From contig OZ252212.1 in NCBI GenBank assembly GCA_965248955.1, positions 434,001 through 498,000 of the forward strand: 64,000 nucleotides of DNA, read 5' to 3'. The notes beneath the pieces were generated by a model that saw only the letters and a list, made by a program, of their open reading frames with translations, had not been told where the DNA came from and searched no databases. Source of the DNA: DAOUJH01 sp965248955. GTDB lineage: Bacteria; Chloroflexota; Dehalococcoidia; Lucifugimonadales; QGNO01. Below, in pieces: positions 24,753 through 33,856 of the stretch (positions are counted from its first letter, which is position 1; every line of letters begins with the position of its first letter). The translations under genes and the position numbers were made by a program.

Positions 24753-25733
24753 TTGAAGACAGACCAGAGCATCCTGGATTTCATATACGAACCGGTAGAC
24801 CGACAGTTGGAAGCGGTCGAAGATAAGCTAAGTTCCCTTTCCAATCAAGAACAATCAGCCTTGGAGGGACTTCTTGCTCATACCGCCTTGATTCCGGGCA
24901 AACGGATGCGCCCGGCAATAACACTTCTAGCAGGAAGAACACAACTAGGAAGTGAAGAGTTACTGGTAACCATGGGCGCCGCCGTGGAGCTCCTACACGT
25001 ATCCTCTTTGATACACGACGACATGGTAGACCACGCTTCGCTGCGTCGTGGACGCGCCACGGTGAACAGCCTGTGGGGCAACAACATTGCAGTGATGTTC
25101 GGCGACTACATGTTCGCTGTTTCAGCGGTGTACGTATGCGATACGGGCAACGTGAGGGTGGTCCGCCGTTTTGCTGAAACAATCATGGAGCTTTCAACAG
25201 GCCAGATCTTGGAGTCGTTCGGCGCCTTCAACACTAACTGTTCTCTTGATCAATACAAGGAACGCATATACAACAAAACAGCAACTCTGTTCCGTACGGC
25301 CGCGGAAAGCGGGGCCATTCTAAGCGGAGCGCCAGAATCGACCGTTCAGCTATTTGTTGAATACGGATGCAACTTGGGAATGGCGTTCCAGATAGTAGAC
25401 GACATCCTGGACTTCGAAGGGACCGAAGAGGAAGTGGGGAAGCCAGTGGGGCTCGATTTGATAGAGGGCAAGGTCACGCTACCTACCCTGCTGCTAATGG
25501 ACCGCTATCCGCAAGACAACGCGATAGAGGGTTTGTTCAGGGGAAAGGACCGCGAAGCCAATCACAAGCGCGTGCTTGAAATGCTGCGGAACTCCTCCGT
25601 TCTGAGTGATTCATACGCAGTGGCTGGCGAATTCTGCGACCAGGCCAAGAGAACGCTGCTGCAACTCCCGGATACCAGGGAGCGAAGGTCTCTGATGGAG
25701 CTTGCTTCCTATGTTCTGGAGCGCCGCCGCTAG
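24753..25733 (+). CDS. Polyprenyl diphosphate synthase
   Basis: 326 residues from a TTG start nine bases after metG. Trans-prenyltransferase that extends allylic diphosphates with IPP, here probably for the quinone side chain or carrier lipids. The two Asp-rich motifs are LIHDDMVDHA (first, in the DDxxD region) and VDDILDFEG (second). GKRMRPAI is the usual IPP-binding stretch. A longer open frame upstream overlaps metG and is discounted. Product chain length is not predictable. Its stop codon directly abuts the stop of the convergent msrA. Confidence 0.92.
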   Translation: MKTDQSILDFIYEPVDRQLEAVEDKLSSLSNQEQSALEGLLAHTALIPGKRMRPAITLLAGRTQLGSEELLVTMGAAVELLHVSSLIHDDMVDHASLRRGRATVNSLWGNNIAVMFGDYMFAVSAVYVCDTGNVRVVRRFAETIMELSTGQILESFGAFNTNCSLDQYKERIYNKTATLFRTAAESGAILSGAPESTVQLFVEYGCNLGMAFQIVDDILDFEGTEEEVGKPVGLDLIEGKVTLPTLLLMDRYPQDNAIEGLFRGKDREANHKRVLEMLRNSSVLSDSYAVAGEFCDQAKRTLLQLPDTRERRSLMELASYVLERRR

Positions 25734-26300
25734 CTACGCGCGTTGCTGCGCCAGTTCGGGCTTTAGCTTGTCCATGTGTTGCTTGCGAAACTTGGCGACC
25801 TTGGGGCTGATGATAGCCTGGCAATACGGTTGACGGGAGTTCCTGCGGTAATACTCCCGATGATAATCCTCCGCGGGATAGAAGTCGGTCAAAGGCGCAA
25901 CCTCGGTGACAATGGAGCGGTCCCAGATCTGCGCCTTGGTTAGCTCTGCAATCAACTCTTCCGCGGTCTCCTTTTGCCCGTCATCATGGAAGAAGATCGC
26001 CGAACGGTACTGCGTGCCGACGTCCGGCCACTGGCGGTTCAACGTAGTAGGGTCATGGATGGAAAAGAATACCTCCAGCAGCTCACGATATGAGACTATG
26101 TCCGGATGGAAGACCACCTCCGTTACCTCTGCATGGCCTGTAGTCCCCATGCATACCTGCTCATAGGTTGGATTGGTTACGTGTCCGCCGGCGTAGCCCG
26201 ACGTCACGCTTTGCACCCCGCGCACCTGCTCGAAGACCGCCTCCAGACACCAGAAGCAGCCACCGGCCAGCGTAGCAACTTTTACCTGCTGATCCAGCAT
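25734..26300 (-). CDS. msrA: Peptide methionine sulfoxide reductase A
   Basis: Reduces methionine-S-sulfoxide in proteins. 188 residues from the ATG giving MLDQQVKVA, preceded by AAGGAGG. Catalytic GGCFWCLEAVFEQVRGV, then GYAGGHVTNPTYEQVC and HAEVTEV, full-length MsrA. The Cys in PYCQAII near the C-terminus may be the resolving residue. Third of three minus genes with a small conserved protein and a dienelactone hydrolase. Confidence 0.96.
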   Translation of the reverse strand: MLDQQVKVATLAGGCFWCLEAVFEQVRGVQSVTSGYAGGHVTNPTYEQVCMGTTGHAEVTEVVFHPDIVSYRELLEVFFSIHDPTTLNRQWPDVGTQYRSAIFFHDDGQKETAEELIAELTKAQIWDRSIVTEVAPLTDFYPAEDYHREYYRRNSRQPYCQAIISPKVAKFRKQHMDKLKPELAQQRA

Positions 26301-26310
26301 ACCTTCCTCC

Positions 26311-26598
26311 TTATACGGAAGCAGTGCTCTCCAACTCTTCAAGGTGATACTTCTCGCCCTGCTCCAAAGCATCGAGAATGGCCTTTACCAGCCGCCTTGC
26401 CGAGTGGGCGGTGATCTCCACGGCCACCCTGGCGCCCAGGCCCTCATCCTCATTGACAAAGTCAATGTTTACGGCATGGTCAAGCGGAGCATTGAAGGGA
26501 TGGTCAAAGGAGACGTTTGCCTGACGCACCTGGAACCAGCCCTTTGGCCCCTTGGCAGTGCCGGACATCAGCGCCTTTTCCGTAATCATTGTACACAT
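26311..26598 (-). CDS. Small conserved protein (DUF6295-like)
   Basis: 95 residues, ATG with AGGAGA upstream. MCTMITEKALMSGTAKG, GWFQVRQANVSFDHP, HAVNIDFVNE and ARVAVEITAHSARRLVKAI match a small family found in actinobacteria and Chloroflexi, which I recall as DUF6295. Function unknown. It lies 12 bases after the hydrolase gene and 10 before msrA, so it belongs to the same transcript. Confidence 0.8.
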   Translation of the reverse strand: MCTMITEKALMSGTAKGPKGWFQVRQANVSFDHPFNAPLDHAVNIDFVNEDEGLGARVAVEITAHSARRLVKAILDALEQGEKYHLEELESTASV

Positions 26599-26610
26599 GA
26601 TTCATATCTC

Positions 26611-27366
26611 CTATGCGAGATGCCTATTCAAGAAGTCCCACACCTTCCCCCATCCGTCCATTGCTTGCTGCTGGCGGTACGCCGGCCTGTCGTAGTAGAA
26701 GAAGCCGTGTCCAGCGCCGGGGTACATGTGAAACTCGTAATCCTTGTTGTGCTTTTTCAGCTCGTCCTCATGCTGAGCCACCTGTGCCGGCGGAGGGCTC
26801 TGGTCGTCTTCACCGAACAGCCCCAGCAACGGAGCAGACAGGTCCGCGGTGTAGTCAATGGGGGCAACGGGCTGCTGAGGGCTGAGTTCGTCTTGCGACA
26901 TCACGACGCGGCCACCCCAGCACTCGATAGCGGCGTCGAATCCCTCCGTGCGGCAAGCCACCAAGAAGGCTTGGCGTCCCCCGGAACAGGTGCCGAATAT
27001 GCCTACCTTGCCGTTGTGAATAGGAAGGGAGCGAAGATACTGCATGGCAGCTTCTGAATCGGCGACGACGGAATCATCCGACACGCCGCCTTCTGAGCGG
27101 ACTTTGGCGGCGACATCGTCGGGAGTGCCATGGCCAAACCGCTGGTAAAGGTTGGGACAAATGGCCAGGTAGCCATGGTGGGCAAATCGGCGGGCGGTCT
27201 CGCGGTAGAACTCGTCCCAGCCAGGCAGGTGATGCACTAGCACTACGCCGGGAAACGGGCCCGGGCCAAGAGGCTTGGCAAAGTAAGTGTACACCGGGTC
27301 ATTGTTGTAGCCGCTGATGCTTATGGTTTCCGCAAGCATACCTTCGTACATATTAGTCTCGTACAT
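26611..27366 (-). CDS. Dienelactone hydrolase family protein
   Basis: 251 residues from the ATG giving MYETNMYEGM, preceded by GAGGGGGAAAC. Alpha/beta hydrolase with a Cys nucleophile in GTCSGGR (about 131), Asp in FGEDDQSP and His in GAGHGFFYYD, the Cys-Asp-His triad typical of dienelactone hydrolases. Substrates of this broad family are diverse, so the natural one is not assigned. First gene of the hydrolase-DUF-msrA set. Confidence 0.9.
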   Translation of the reverse strand: MYETNMYEGMLAETISISGYNNDPVYTYFAKPLGPGPFPGVVLVHHLPGWDEFYRETARRFAHHGYLAICPNLYQRFGHGTPDDVAAKVRSEGGVSDDSVVADSEAAMQYLRSLPIHNGKVGIFGTCSGGRQAFLVACRTEGFDAAIECWGGRVVMSQDELSPQQPVAPIDYTADLSAPLLGLFGEDDQSPPPAQVAQHEDELKKHNKDYEFHMYPGAGHGFFYYDRPAYRQQQAMDGWGKVWDFLNRHLA

Positions 27367-27458
27367 GTTTCCCCCTCTGCTCGGTGGATTCAAATGCTTT
27401 ATCTCACTTGGGTTCAGGCTTGTCAAGACTTTCTTGGGAACTGAAAGCGGACCGAAAG

Positions 27459-27761
27459 TCAGTGAGAATGGGAGCCCACTTCCATGAAGGCTTTCACGGC
27501 ATACCAGACAAACATTTCCGGCGTGAGTCCCAGCTCTCCGGCCGACTCTCTTATGCGCGATGCCATTGGGCCGGTGAAGGATGCGGTAACCCCGCGCTCC
27601 TCGTCTGCCCAGGACAGCACGTTCCGCAACGTGGAGAGTGCCACCTCCAGGACGACCGGATCAGAAGCGTCGCCAACAGCCTTGCGGTGAAAGCGAACGA
27701 CGCCATCGCCGCGTTCAGCCCAAAGGGTATCGTCTATTTCAAAGCTGTCAGCCAGAGCCAA
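27459..27761 (-). CDS. Uncharacterised 100-residue protein downstream of lipA
   Basis: TTG start with GAGGT just upstream, 12 bases after the lipA stop. Sequence starts with a beta-rich half (FEIDDTLWAERGDGVVRF) and ends helical (LGLTPEMFVWYAVKAFMEV). No recognised domain. The close spacing argues for co-transcription with lipA. Confidence 0.65.
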   Translation of the reverse strand: MALADSFEIDDTLWAERGDGVVRFHRKAVGDASDPVVLEVALSTLRNVLSWADEERGVTASFTGPMASRIRESAGELGLTPEMFVWYAVKAFMEVGSHSH

Positions 27762-27773
27762 AGTACCTCAGAG

Positions 27774-28667
27774 CTAGGCTAGCACCAGGGAGGCCGCCGA
27801 ATGCTGTTCGTCGGCGTGATATGAACTGCGCACCAAGGGACCCGCGGCCACGTGGCGGAAACCGCGTCGCAACCCCTCCCGTTGCAAGTCGAAGAACTCC
27901 CCCGGCGTATAAAATTTGCTCACCGGCGCATGCTTCTGGCTGGGCCGCAGGTACTGGCCAATGGTGAGCAGGTCACAGTTCACGGCGCGGAGATCATCCA
28001 TGGTCTCCAGTATCTCTTCCCGGGACTCTCCCAGGCCAACCATCATGCCTGACTTGGTAACCATCTCCGGCGCCATCCGCTTTACCTGCTCCAGCAACTC
28101 CAGGGAGTAGTAGTAGTCACCCTTGGGACGTACGCCATGGAAGACGCGGCGCACCGTCTCTATGTTGTGATTCAACACATCAGGGCGAGCGCGCACCATA
28201 GTCTTCAAGCCGTTGCCCTGGAAATCAGGGATCAGCGTTTCCACCTTTATCCCGTCTCCGTCCGACATACGCTCCCTGATTTTGAGTACGCACTGAGCGA
28301 ATATGAAAGCTCCGCCGTCGGGCAGGTCATCGCGGTTGACGGAGGTGATAACAACGTACTTCAAGCCCAGCCGCTCTACCGTTCGGGCCAAACGGTTTGG
28401 CTCTTCCAGATCAACGGCCAGCGGTTTGCCGGAGGTAACGGCGCAGTAGCGGCAGGCCCTGGTGCAGATATCGCCCAGGATCATGAAGGTGGCCGCGCCT
28501 CTTTCCCAGCATTCGCCAATGTTGGGGCAACGGGCCTCCTCGCAAACCGTATGCAGGTCGCTGTCGCGCAGGAGGTTGCGCAACCGGACGTAGTTCTCGC
28601 CGCCCGGGGCGCGCACCTTGAACCAGGGCGGAAGTCTGCGGCCTTTCTCAACAGGTTCTACTGTCAT
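27774..28667 (-). CDS. lipA: Lipoyl synthase
   Basis: Radical SAM enzyme inserting two sulfurs into octanoyl groups. 297 residues. Both clusters visible: the auxiliary cluster Cys in CEEARCPNIGECW and the radical SAM CxxxCxxC in DICTRACRYCAV. Further marks: VVITSVNRDDLPDGG and the C-terminal RSSYHADE serine ligand motif. No lipB was seen next to it, so it may draw lipoate precursors made elsewhere. Confidence 0.97.
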   Translation of the reverse strand: MTVEPVEKGRRLPPWFKVRAPGGENYVRLRNLLRDSDLHTVCEEARCPNIGECWERGAATFMILGDICTRACRYCAVTSGKPLAVDLEEPNRLARTVERLGLKYVVITSVNRDDLPDGGAFIFAQCVLKIRERMSDGDGIKVETLIPDFQGNGLKTMVRARPDVLNHNIETVRRVFHGVRPKGDYYYSLELLEQVKRMAPEMVTKSGMMVGLGESREEILETMDDLRAVNCDLLTIGQYLRPSQKHAPVSKFYTPGEFFDLQREGLRRGFRHVAAGPLVRSSYHADEQHSAASLVLA

Positions 28668-28835
28668 GTCATCTCAAAACGGCATTCACCGTCGAAAAAC
28701 GTAATTCAGTCAATCTTATGCCATAGCGGGGTGCGGGCACAAGTGGAAGCCGCAGCCCGGCCTTGCTTTTGAATCCACCGCAAGAGAGGAGTATATTGGA
28801 GTATATTAAGGCAACCAGAATTCTCGACTACCCTG

Positions 28836-30653
28836 ATGACAGTAAAGAGTATAGAACGCGACCAGCTAGTGCGCCTTGAACTGGAAGGAATGGGACGCCT
28901 TGGCGAGGCGCTGGCCTACCTGGGGGACAAACCTGTCTTTGTGTTCGGGGGCATACCGGGCGAGGAAGTGGAGGTGGAGATCATAAGAGAGCGCCGCCAC
29001 TACATAGCGGCCGAGGTGGTGAATGTGATAAGACCATCGCCGCACCGGCAGCAGCCGCCGTGCCGGTATTTTGGAGAATGCACGGGGTGCCAGTGGCAGC
29101 ACGTTTCATATTCGCACCAGCTTGAGCTGAAGCGTCAAGCCGTCGAAGATGCCCTGCAGCGCGTCGGGGGCTTGAGCGGCGTGCCCGTCTCCCCTACCCT
29201 GCCCTCTCCCCGGGAGTTCGGATACCGCAACCACGCCAGGTTCACGGTCAGCCGGGAAGGCGGACGATTGGGCTACGTTCACCGGGAACGGCGCCGTTTC
29301 ATCGATGTCGAGCACTGCATGCTGATGAACGATTCCATTAACGACATTCTGAGCCAGCTGGATGGTCATTGCGCAGAGACGACACAGGTGGCGGTGCGCT
29401 CCGGCGCAAGTACGGGCAGCAGGTTGATTCAACCCAGTCTCAAGGCTGAGGACGTGCCTTTGGAGACCGGGCAGAAGACCTACGTTGATTCCATACAGGA
29501 CCTCCACTTCAGGGTAGCCTCTCCGTCCTTCTTCCAGGTGAACATAGGGCAGCTGGAAAACATCGTTGGCCTGGTTAAGGAGTCGCTTGGGCTCACGGGC
29601 TCAGAGGTGTTGATAGACGCTTACGCGGGAGTGGGAACGTTTGCCGGGCTGCTGGCTCCTTACGCCTCCAAAGTAATCGCCATAGAAGAGTCGGCTGCGG
29701 CTATAGAGGACGCGCAATATAACCTCAGGGACTTCAACAACATAGAGATCCGCAAAGGGAAGACGGAGGAAGTGCTGCAGGAGATAGCCGAGCCGGTCGA
29801 CGCTATGATAATCGACCCGCCGCGAGCCGGATGCCAGACGGCGGCTTTGGAGTCCATCGTCCGCCTTGCTCCTCAACGGCTTATCTACGTATCCTGCGAC
29901 CCCGCCACCCTGGCAAGAGACTTGCGCATCCTCAGCGGGCCGTTCGGAATAGCATCGGTGCAGCCGGTGGACATGTTCCCCCAAACGTATCACGTGGAGT
30001 GTCTTGCCACGCTCACCCTCAAGCCGGGTCATCCCATCACGCTGGCTTCGGCTTCGCCAAGGCGTCAGCAAATCCTTCGAGAAGCAAGCATACCGTTCAC
30101 TCTCTTGCCATCAGAAGCGGAGGAACCAGCGGCTGGAGGAAACCCCGAGGAGTATGTTCAAAGAGCGGCACTGGAAAAAGCTAGGAATGCAGCGGAGAAG
30201 GTGCGCCAAGGCTTGGTGCTTGCCGCGGATACAGTGGTAGTAGATGGCAATAGAGTAATGGGCAAGCCTCAAACCGAACCCGAAGCTATTGAGATGCTGC
30301 GCGATCTGAGCGGAGGCACACATCAGGTAATTACGGGGGTCGCTGTACTCGACACCAGTTCCGGAGAAAGCCGCAGCAGATACCGCACGAGCAATGTAAC
30401 GATGCGACACTACAGTGAGGACGAGGTCAGGGCATGGGTGGAATCGGGGCAGGCGATGGATAAAGCCGGTGCTTACGCCATACAAGACGTGGAGTTCTCT
30501 CCGGCAGCTTCAGTAGAAGGATGCTATCTTAATGTAGTGGGCCTCCCTATGTGTCTCTCTACAGACTTACTGCGACAAATGGGTGCGGAACTCAACCCAC
30601 CGCCTGAGATGGGAAGCTGCGAGCCGTGCCGGCTCAGAGGAGAGACACCGTGA
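28836..30653 (+). CDS. Fused TrmA/RlmD-type RNA m5U methyltransferase and Maf nucleotide pyrophosphatase
   Basis: 605 residues in one frame. N-terminal TRAM domain (about 5-60); [4Fe-4S] ligands Cys76, Cys82, Cys85 and Cys161; SAM site LIDAYAGVGTF (about 259-269); DPPRAGC; catalytic Cys354 in YVSCDPATLARDL. After a short linker (LKPGHP, about 395-400) the Maf domain begins: ITLASASPRRQQIL, LAADTVVV, GKPQTEPEA, and DKAGAYAIQ as in YhdE-type dTTP/UTP pyrophosphatases. The two proteins are separate in most bacteria. Stop overlaps the tatB-like start (GTGA). Confidence 0.92.
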   Translation: MTVKSIERDQLVRLELEGMGRLGEALAYLGDKPVFVFGGIPGEEVEVEIIRERRHYIAAEVVNVIRPSPHRQQPPCRYFGECTGCQWQHVSYSHQLELKRQAVEDALQRVGGLSGVPVSPTLPSPREFGYRNHARFTVSREGGRLGYVHRERRRFIDVEHCMLMNDSINDILSQLDGHCAETTQVAVRSGASTGSRLIQPSLKAEDVPLETGQKTYVDSIQDLHFRVASPSFFQVNIGQLENIVGLVKESLGLTGSEVLIDAYAGVGTFAGLLAPYASKVIAIEESAAAIEDAQYNLRDFNNIEIRKGKTEEVLQEIAEPVDAMIIDPPRAGCQTAALESIVRLAPQRLIYVSCDPATLARDLRILSGPFGIASVQPVDMFPQTYHVECLATLTLKPGHPITLASASPRRQQILREASIPFTLLPSEAEEPAAGGNPEEYVQRAALEKARNAAEKVRQGLVLAADTVVVDGNRVMGKPQTEPEAIEMLRDLSGGTHQVITGVAVLDTSSGESRSRYRTSNVTMRHYSEDEVRAWVESGQAMDKAGAYAIQDVEFSPAASVEGCYLNVVGLPMCLSTDLLRQMGAELNPPPEMGSCEPCRLRGETP

Positions 30654-30910
30654 ACTTCTTCGGCGTAGGAATATTCGAGATGTTCTTCGTAATGGTGGTG
30701 GCGTTGCTGGTGTTGGGCCCTTCCCGCATGGTAGAGGTGTCTCGCACTCTGGGTAGATACGTGCGTGAATTGCAACGCGCTACTTCAGAGATACCCAGGC
30801 TAATAGACCTGGACGACCTGGAGGGAAAACCCCAGGCAGGCAAAACTACTGAACGCCAGCAGCTTCCATCCGCCGCCGAGCGGCAGCAAGAGGCCAATCC
30901 GGAACGTTGA
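30650..30910 (+). CDS. tatB: Twin-arginine translocase subunit TatB-like
   Basis: 86 residues, GTG start overlapping the preceding stop, with AGAGGAG upstream. NFFGVGIFEMFFVMVVALLVLGPSRMVEV is the membrane helix and GP hinge of the TatA/B family, followed by an amphipathic helix (LGRYVRELQRATSEI) and a charged tail. An acidic residue (Glu8) in the helix favours TatB. Overlaps tatC by four bases. Confidence 0.85.
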   Translation: MNFFGVGIFEMFFVMVVALLVLGPSRMVEVSRTLGRYVRELQRATSEIPRLIDLDDLEGKPQAGKTTERQQLPSAAERQQEANPER

Positions 30911-31677
30911 CAGCGGAACAACAAGAAGGGCTTACGTTAAGAGACCACCTGGAAGAGCTGCGGCGCAGACTGTTCATCGCCGCACTGGCCTCGGTGGTTG
31001 GAACCGTGGTCACTTTCATCTTTCACCGCCAGATCCTGCTGTTTCTGCAGCGCCCGGCAGCCGACCTTCCTGGCTTTACTGGCGCGCCCCTTGTTTTCAC
31101 GGAGGCCACGGAGATGCTGGGGATCACCATGAAAGTGTCCTTCCTAGGTGGAATAATCCTGGCCCTTCCCGTGCTTACCTACCAGGTGGTTATGTTCGTC
31201 ACACCCGGCCTGACTCCCAAAGAGAGGAAATACCTGCTGTTCCTGCTTCCCGGGGTATCGCTAGCGTTTGTGCTGGGAGTAGCTTTTGGCTATTTTGTCT
31301 TAATCCCGCCGGCGTTCAGGTTCCTGCTTACCTTCAACTCAGACATTGCCTCGCCAATGATACGCATTGGCAATTACGTAAACCTCATAGTGAATCTGCT
31401 GTTCTGGATGGGGTTGATCTTTGAAACGCCGGTACTCATGTTCACCCTGGCCAAGCTGCGCGTGGTCAGCCACAAGACGTTCGCCAAATGGCGCAGGTTG
31501 AGCTTTGTGTTCGCTTTTGTGCTGGGAGCTTTGATCACTCCCACGTTTGACCCCATCAATCAGACGCTGGTGGCGCTTCCGATAATAGTGCTGTACGAGG
31601 CGGGGATATGGCTGGCCTGGCTGGCACGACGCGATACCAGTACAGTATCGGACGCGGTTCCAGAATCCGGAGGGTAA
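30907..31677 (+). CDS. tatC: Twin-arginine translocase subunit TatC
   Basis: 256 residues, TTG start (TTGA overlap with tatB). Six membrane helices. LRDHLEELRRRLFIA is the signal-recognition N-terminus, and ALPVLTYQVVMFVTPGLTPKERKY is typical. Exports folded cofactor proteins; the molybdoenzyme at 20557-22107 has a twin-arginine-like motif and could be a client. Confidence 0.95.
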   Translation: MTAEQQEGLTLRDHLEELRRRLFIAALASVVGTVVTFIFHRQILLFLQRPAADLPGFTGAPLVFTEATEMLGITMKVSFLGGIILALPVLTYQVVMFVTPGLTPKERKYLLFLLPGVSLAFVLGVAFGYFVLIPPAFRFLLTFNSDIASPMIRIGNYVNLIVNLLFWMGLIFETPVLMFTLAKLRVVSHKTFAKWRRLSFVFAFVLGALITPTFDPINQTLVALPIIVLYEAGIWLAWLARRDTSTVSDAVPESGG

Positions 31678-31683
31678 AGAAGA

Positions 31684-31707
31684 AGAGCCTTGCGGCTGCA
31701 AGGCTCT
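31684..31707. terminator. Bidirectional terminator between tatC and tatA
   Basis: GAGCCTTGC (31685-31693), GGCT loop, GCAAGGCTC (31698-31706), extended by one A-T pair. It sits between convergent genes; on the minus side it is followed by a pyrimidine-rich CTTCTTTA. Confidence 0.65.
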
Positions 31708-31729
31708 CACGTACCTTCAAAAACCAGTG

Positions 31730-31957
31730 CTACGTCTTGGCTTCCTCTTTGGACTTAGCGCTGGCTTTAGAACCCGACTTAGCATCGCCGTCTTCATCTT
31801 CGGTATCGCGGTCTTGCAGGCCTTCTTGGCCGCGCTTGAAGGCGCGGATGCCTTTGCCCATGGCGCCACCAATTTCAGGAAGCTTGCCGGCGCCAAATAT
31901 GATAAGCACTACGACAAGCAAGAGTATAAGCTCAACTGGACCTACTCTAAACGGCAT
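31730..31957 (-). CDS. tatA: Twin-arginine translocase subunit TatA
   Basis: 75 residues from the ATG giving MPFRVGPVELI, preceded by GTGGAGG. One helix (VELILLLVVVLIIFG), the GAGKLPEIGGAMGKGIRAFK hinge and amphipathic helix, then a highly charged Asp/Glu/Lys tail. Convergent with tatC. Confidence 0.93.
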   Translation of the reverse strand: MPFRVGPVELILLLVVVLIIFGAGKLPEIGGAMGKGIRAFKRGQEGLQDRDTEDEDGDAKSGSKASAKSKEEAKT

Positions 31958-32072
31958 CTCGGCCTCCACCCATACGGTGCCATCATCATAGCGGAGTGGG
32001 GCCGGGTAAGCAAGGACGGAGGGCTTATTCCTTGACCGGCAAGAGGCGTCTACCTATACTTGAATCGGGCGT

Positions 32073-32145
32073 GGGGCTGTAGCTCAGTTGGGAGAGCGCC
32101 TCCTTTGCAAGGAGGAAGTCAGGGGTTCGAGTCCCCTCAGCTCCA
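32073..32145 (+). tRNA. tRNA-Ala(UGC)
   Basis: GGGGCTG pairs with CAGCTCC (one G-U), discriminator A. Anticodon stem CTCCT/AGGAG with loop TTGCA, anticodon TGC. T arm AGGGGTTCGAGTCCCCT. No CCA encoded. Confidence 0.96.
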
Positions 32146-32353
32146 CTCTTTCCGGCCTCCGTATACAATACTACGACTTGGCCTGGTTATCCCGCGCAAC
32201 TTCCTCGGACAGGTGAGCGCTTATTGCTAGGGTGTGTCCCTCAGTAGACTAAGAAGAGTAGTACGAAATCGGACTGTCTCTGCGGGAACCAAACCGTAGA
32301 GTTCAACGTCAATAGAAGAGAAACCGTTTGGACGCCGAAGAGGTTGGACCGAT

Positions 32354-33321
32354 ATGAATACTCCAATCATCGCCATCATTATTGTGGCCCTTGCGCTGGT
32401 AGCAATTGCATGCAGTAAGCAGGCTGCTCCGATACCTATGGCTACACTGACTGCGGGCATTCCCCCGGAAGTTTTCTCGGACGGAAGAGCCTCCATGATC
32501 GAAACCGGTGGAGGAGTGCTTGGCCCCAGCACCAAGCAGACCTACGTCGTCGACTCTATCCGGCTGAGTTACGAAGGGAAGTTTGGTGCGGTTGCACAGA
32601 AGCAAGGACGGAGTGTTGGAAAACCACCCTGTCGCCCGATGGACATCAGCGTTTCTGGCGGACCCTGTACGAGAACGATGCCTTCACCCTCAAGGATAAC
32701 GAGGGTGTCGCGGATGCCTCCGCATATAGCATAGAAGTTGAACGGGACGGCAAACACAATAGCTTCTCAGTTTACGAGCCCTCGTCCCTGGCCAATCCCG
32801 GCAACCCATTCAATCTTGGAGATGGTCGCTACATAGCTATCGTGAGGGCCTTCCAAAATCTGGCCAACCGGCGTCTCCAATACTCAGCTCGAGAAGCTTG
32901 TTCCGGCCAGCAAGGGGCGAACCAGGAATCGGTGCCCACGGCTACGGCGAATCCAACCGCATTACCGTTAGAGTGTCTCGGTGCCAAGATGACGCCGGGG
33001 AGAATCACTGCGGTCATAGGGAAAGACTCAATACCGACCGGCTTCGACACCGACAACTCAGGGTCATGCAAGTCCGGGGAACCGGTCTTGGCAGTACGAA
33101 TCCGGCTCTGGAGCACCCTCAACAACCGTCACGACCATCAGACAGCTCTAATCCAGTTCGACGAGCCGGTACGGGAAATCAGCCTGCCATTGCCCGAGCA
33201 CGTTCCAGTGCCCATAATCGAGGCTGATCTTCCCCCGGGTCCCTACCTGCGGGAGGTATGGGTAATCTCTCCTTCCGCGCCGCCACTGAGATCCACGGTT
33301 TCAATCATGTCGATCTGGTGA
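32354..33321 (+). pseudogene. Frameshifted lipoprotein
   Basis: The first part, from ATG 32354, has a lipoprotein signal (ALVAIAC) and runs in one frame to VDSIRLSYEGKFG. From about 32600 the homologous sequence continues in another frame (ECWKTTLSPDG, YENDAFTLKDN, FSVYEPSS) to TGA at 33321. The paralogous frame at 33258-33830 contains VDSMHLSYS then CGKTDLS, HENDVFALEDN, FSVYSP without interruption, which places the shift between about 32575 and 32605. No slippery heptamer was seen there. Joined length would be about 320 residues. Likely a decayed gene or a sequencing error. Confidence 0.65.
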
Positions 33322-33830
33322 GCGAGTCAGAAGCCTTGTTGGATGATCCGCTCCCGGATTTGGACGTTCACTCGGACGCAAGAATCTCCATGAAGATGAG
33401 TGGCGGCATAGTCGCCTCTTCCGAAAGTACTGAAGTGGATTCGATGCATTTGAGTTACAGCAGGATCGACACGCGGACCGCTGAGCGGGAACTGATATGC
33501 GGGAAAACCGATCTTTCGCTCGCGGACCTGAAGACACTCTGGGAGGTGCTGCACGAGAACGATGTCTTCGCTCTCGAGGATAACTCAACGCGTAGTCGCG
33601 GGTCTGACGTCCGTTTGTACCAGGTAACCGTTGAATACGGCGGCCGCTACAACGAGTTCTCCGTTTACTCGCCCGTGATCCTTGCGGCTCATGACGATGA
33701 GGAGCGTTACTTCGCCATTGTGAGAACCATCGAGTATTTGGTTGGCTCGCGGATCCTCGATCCGGTCGCTGCGGGATCGCTCTTGAGGGAGCTATCGACC
33801 AGTTCGAAGTACTGTGTACGGTCCCCTTAG
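33258..33830 (+). pseudogene. Paralogous fragment of the preceding lipoprotein
   Basis: Up to 190 residues, overlapping the end of the previous gene in a different frame. It repeats the central domain of the upstream lipoprotein (VDS-x-x-LSY, ENDxFxLxDN, FSVYxP, then ERYFAIVRTIEYL against GRYIAIVRAF). No signal peptide or clear ribosome site, so the N-terminus seems lost. Probably a tandem duplicate truncated at its 5' end; it may still be expressed as a cytoplasmic protein. Confidence 0.5.
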
Positions 33831-33856
33831 ATCTACCAAACGCCCAGTTTTATAGC

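Noticed and set aside
28788..28807. GGAGTATATT tandem repeat before the methyltransferase-Maf gene as an operator
   Set aside because: Only two 10-bp copies, no matching partner elsewhere and no promoter with fitting spacing.
32575..32620. Programmed ribosomal frameshift in the lipoprotein gene
   Set aside because: No slippery heptamer or downstream stem was seen; decay or sequencing error is simpler.
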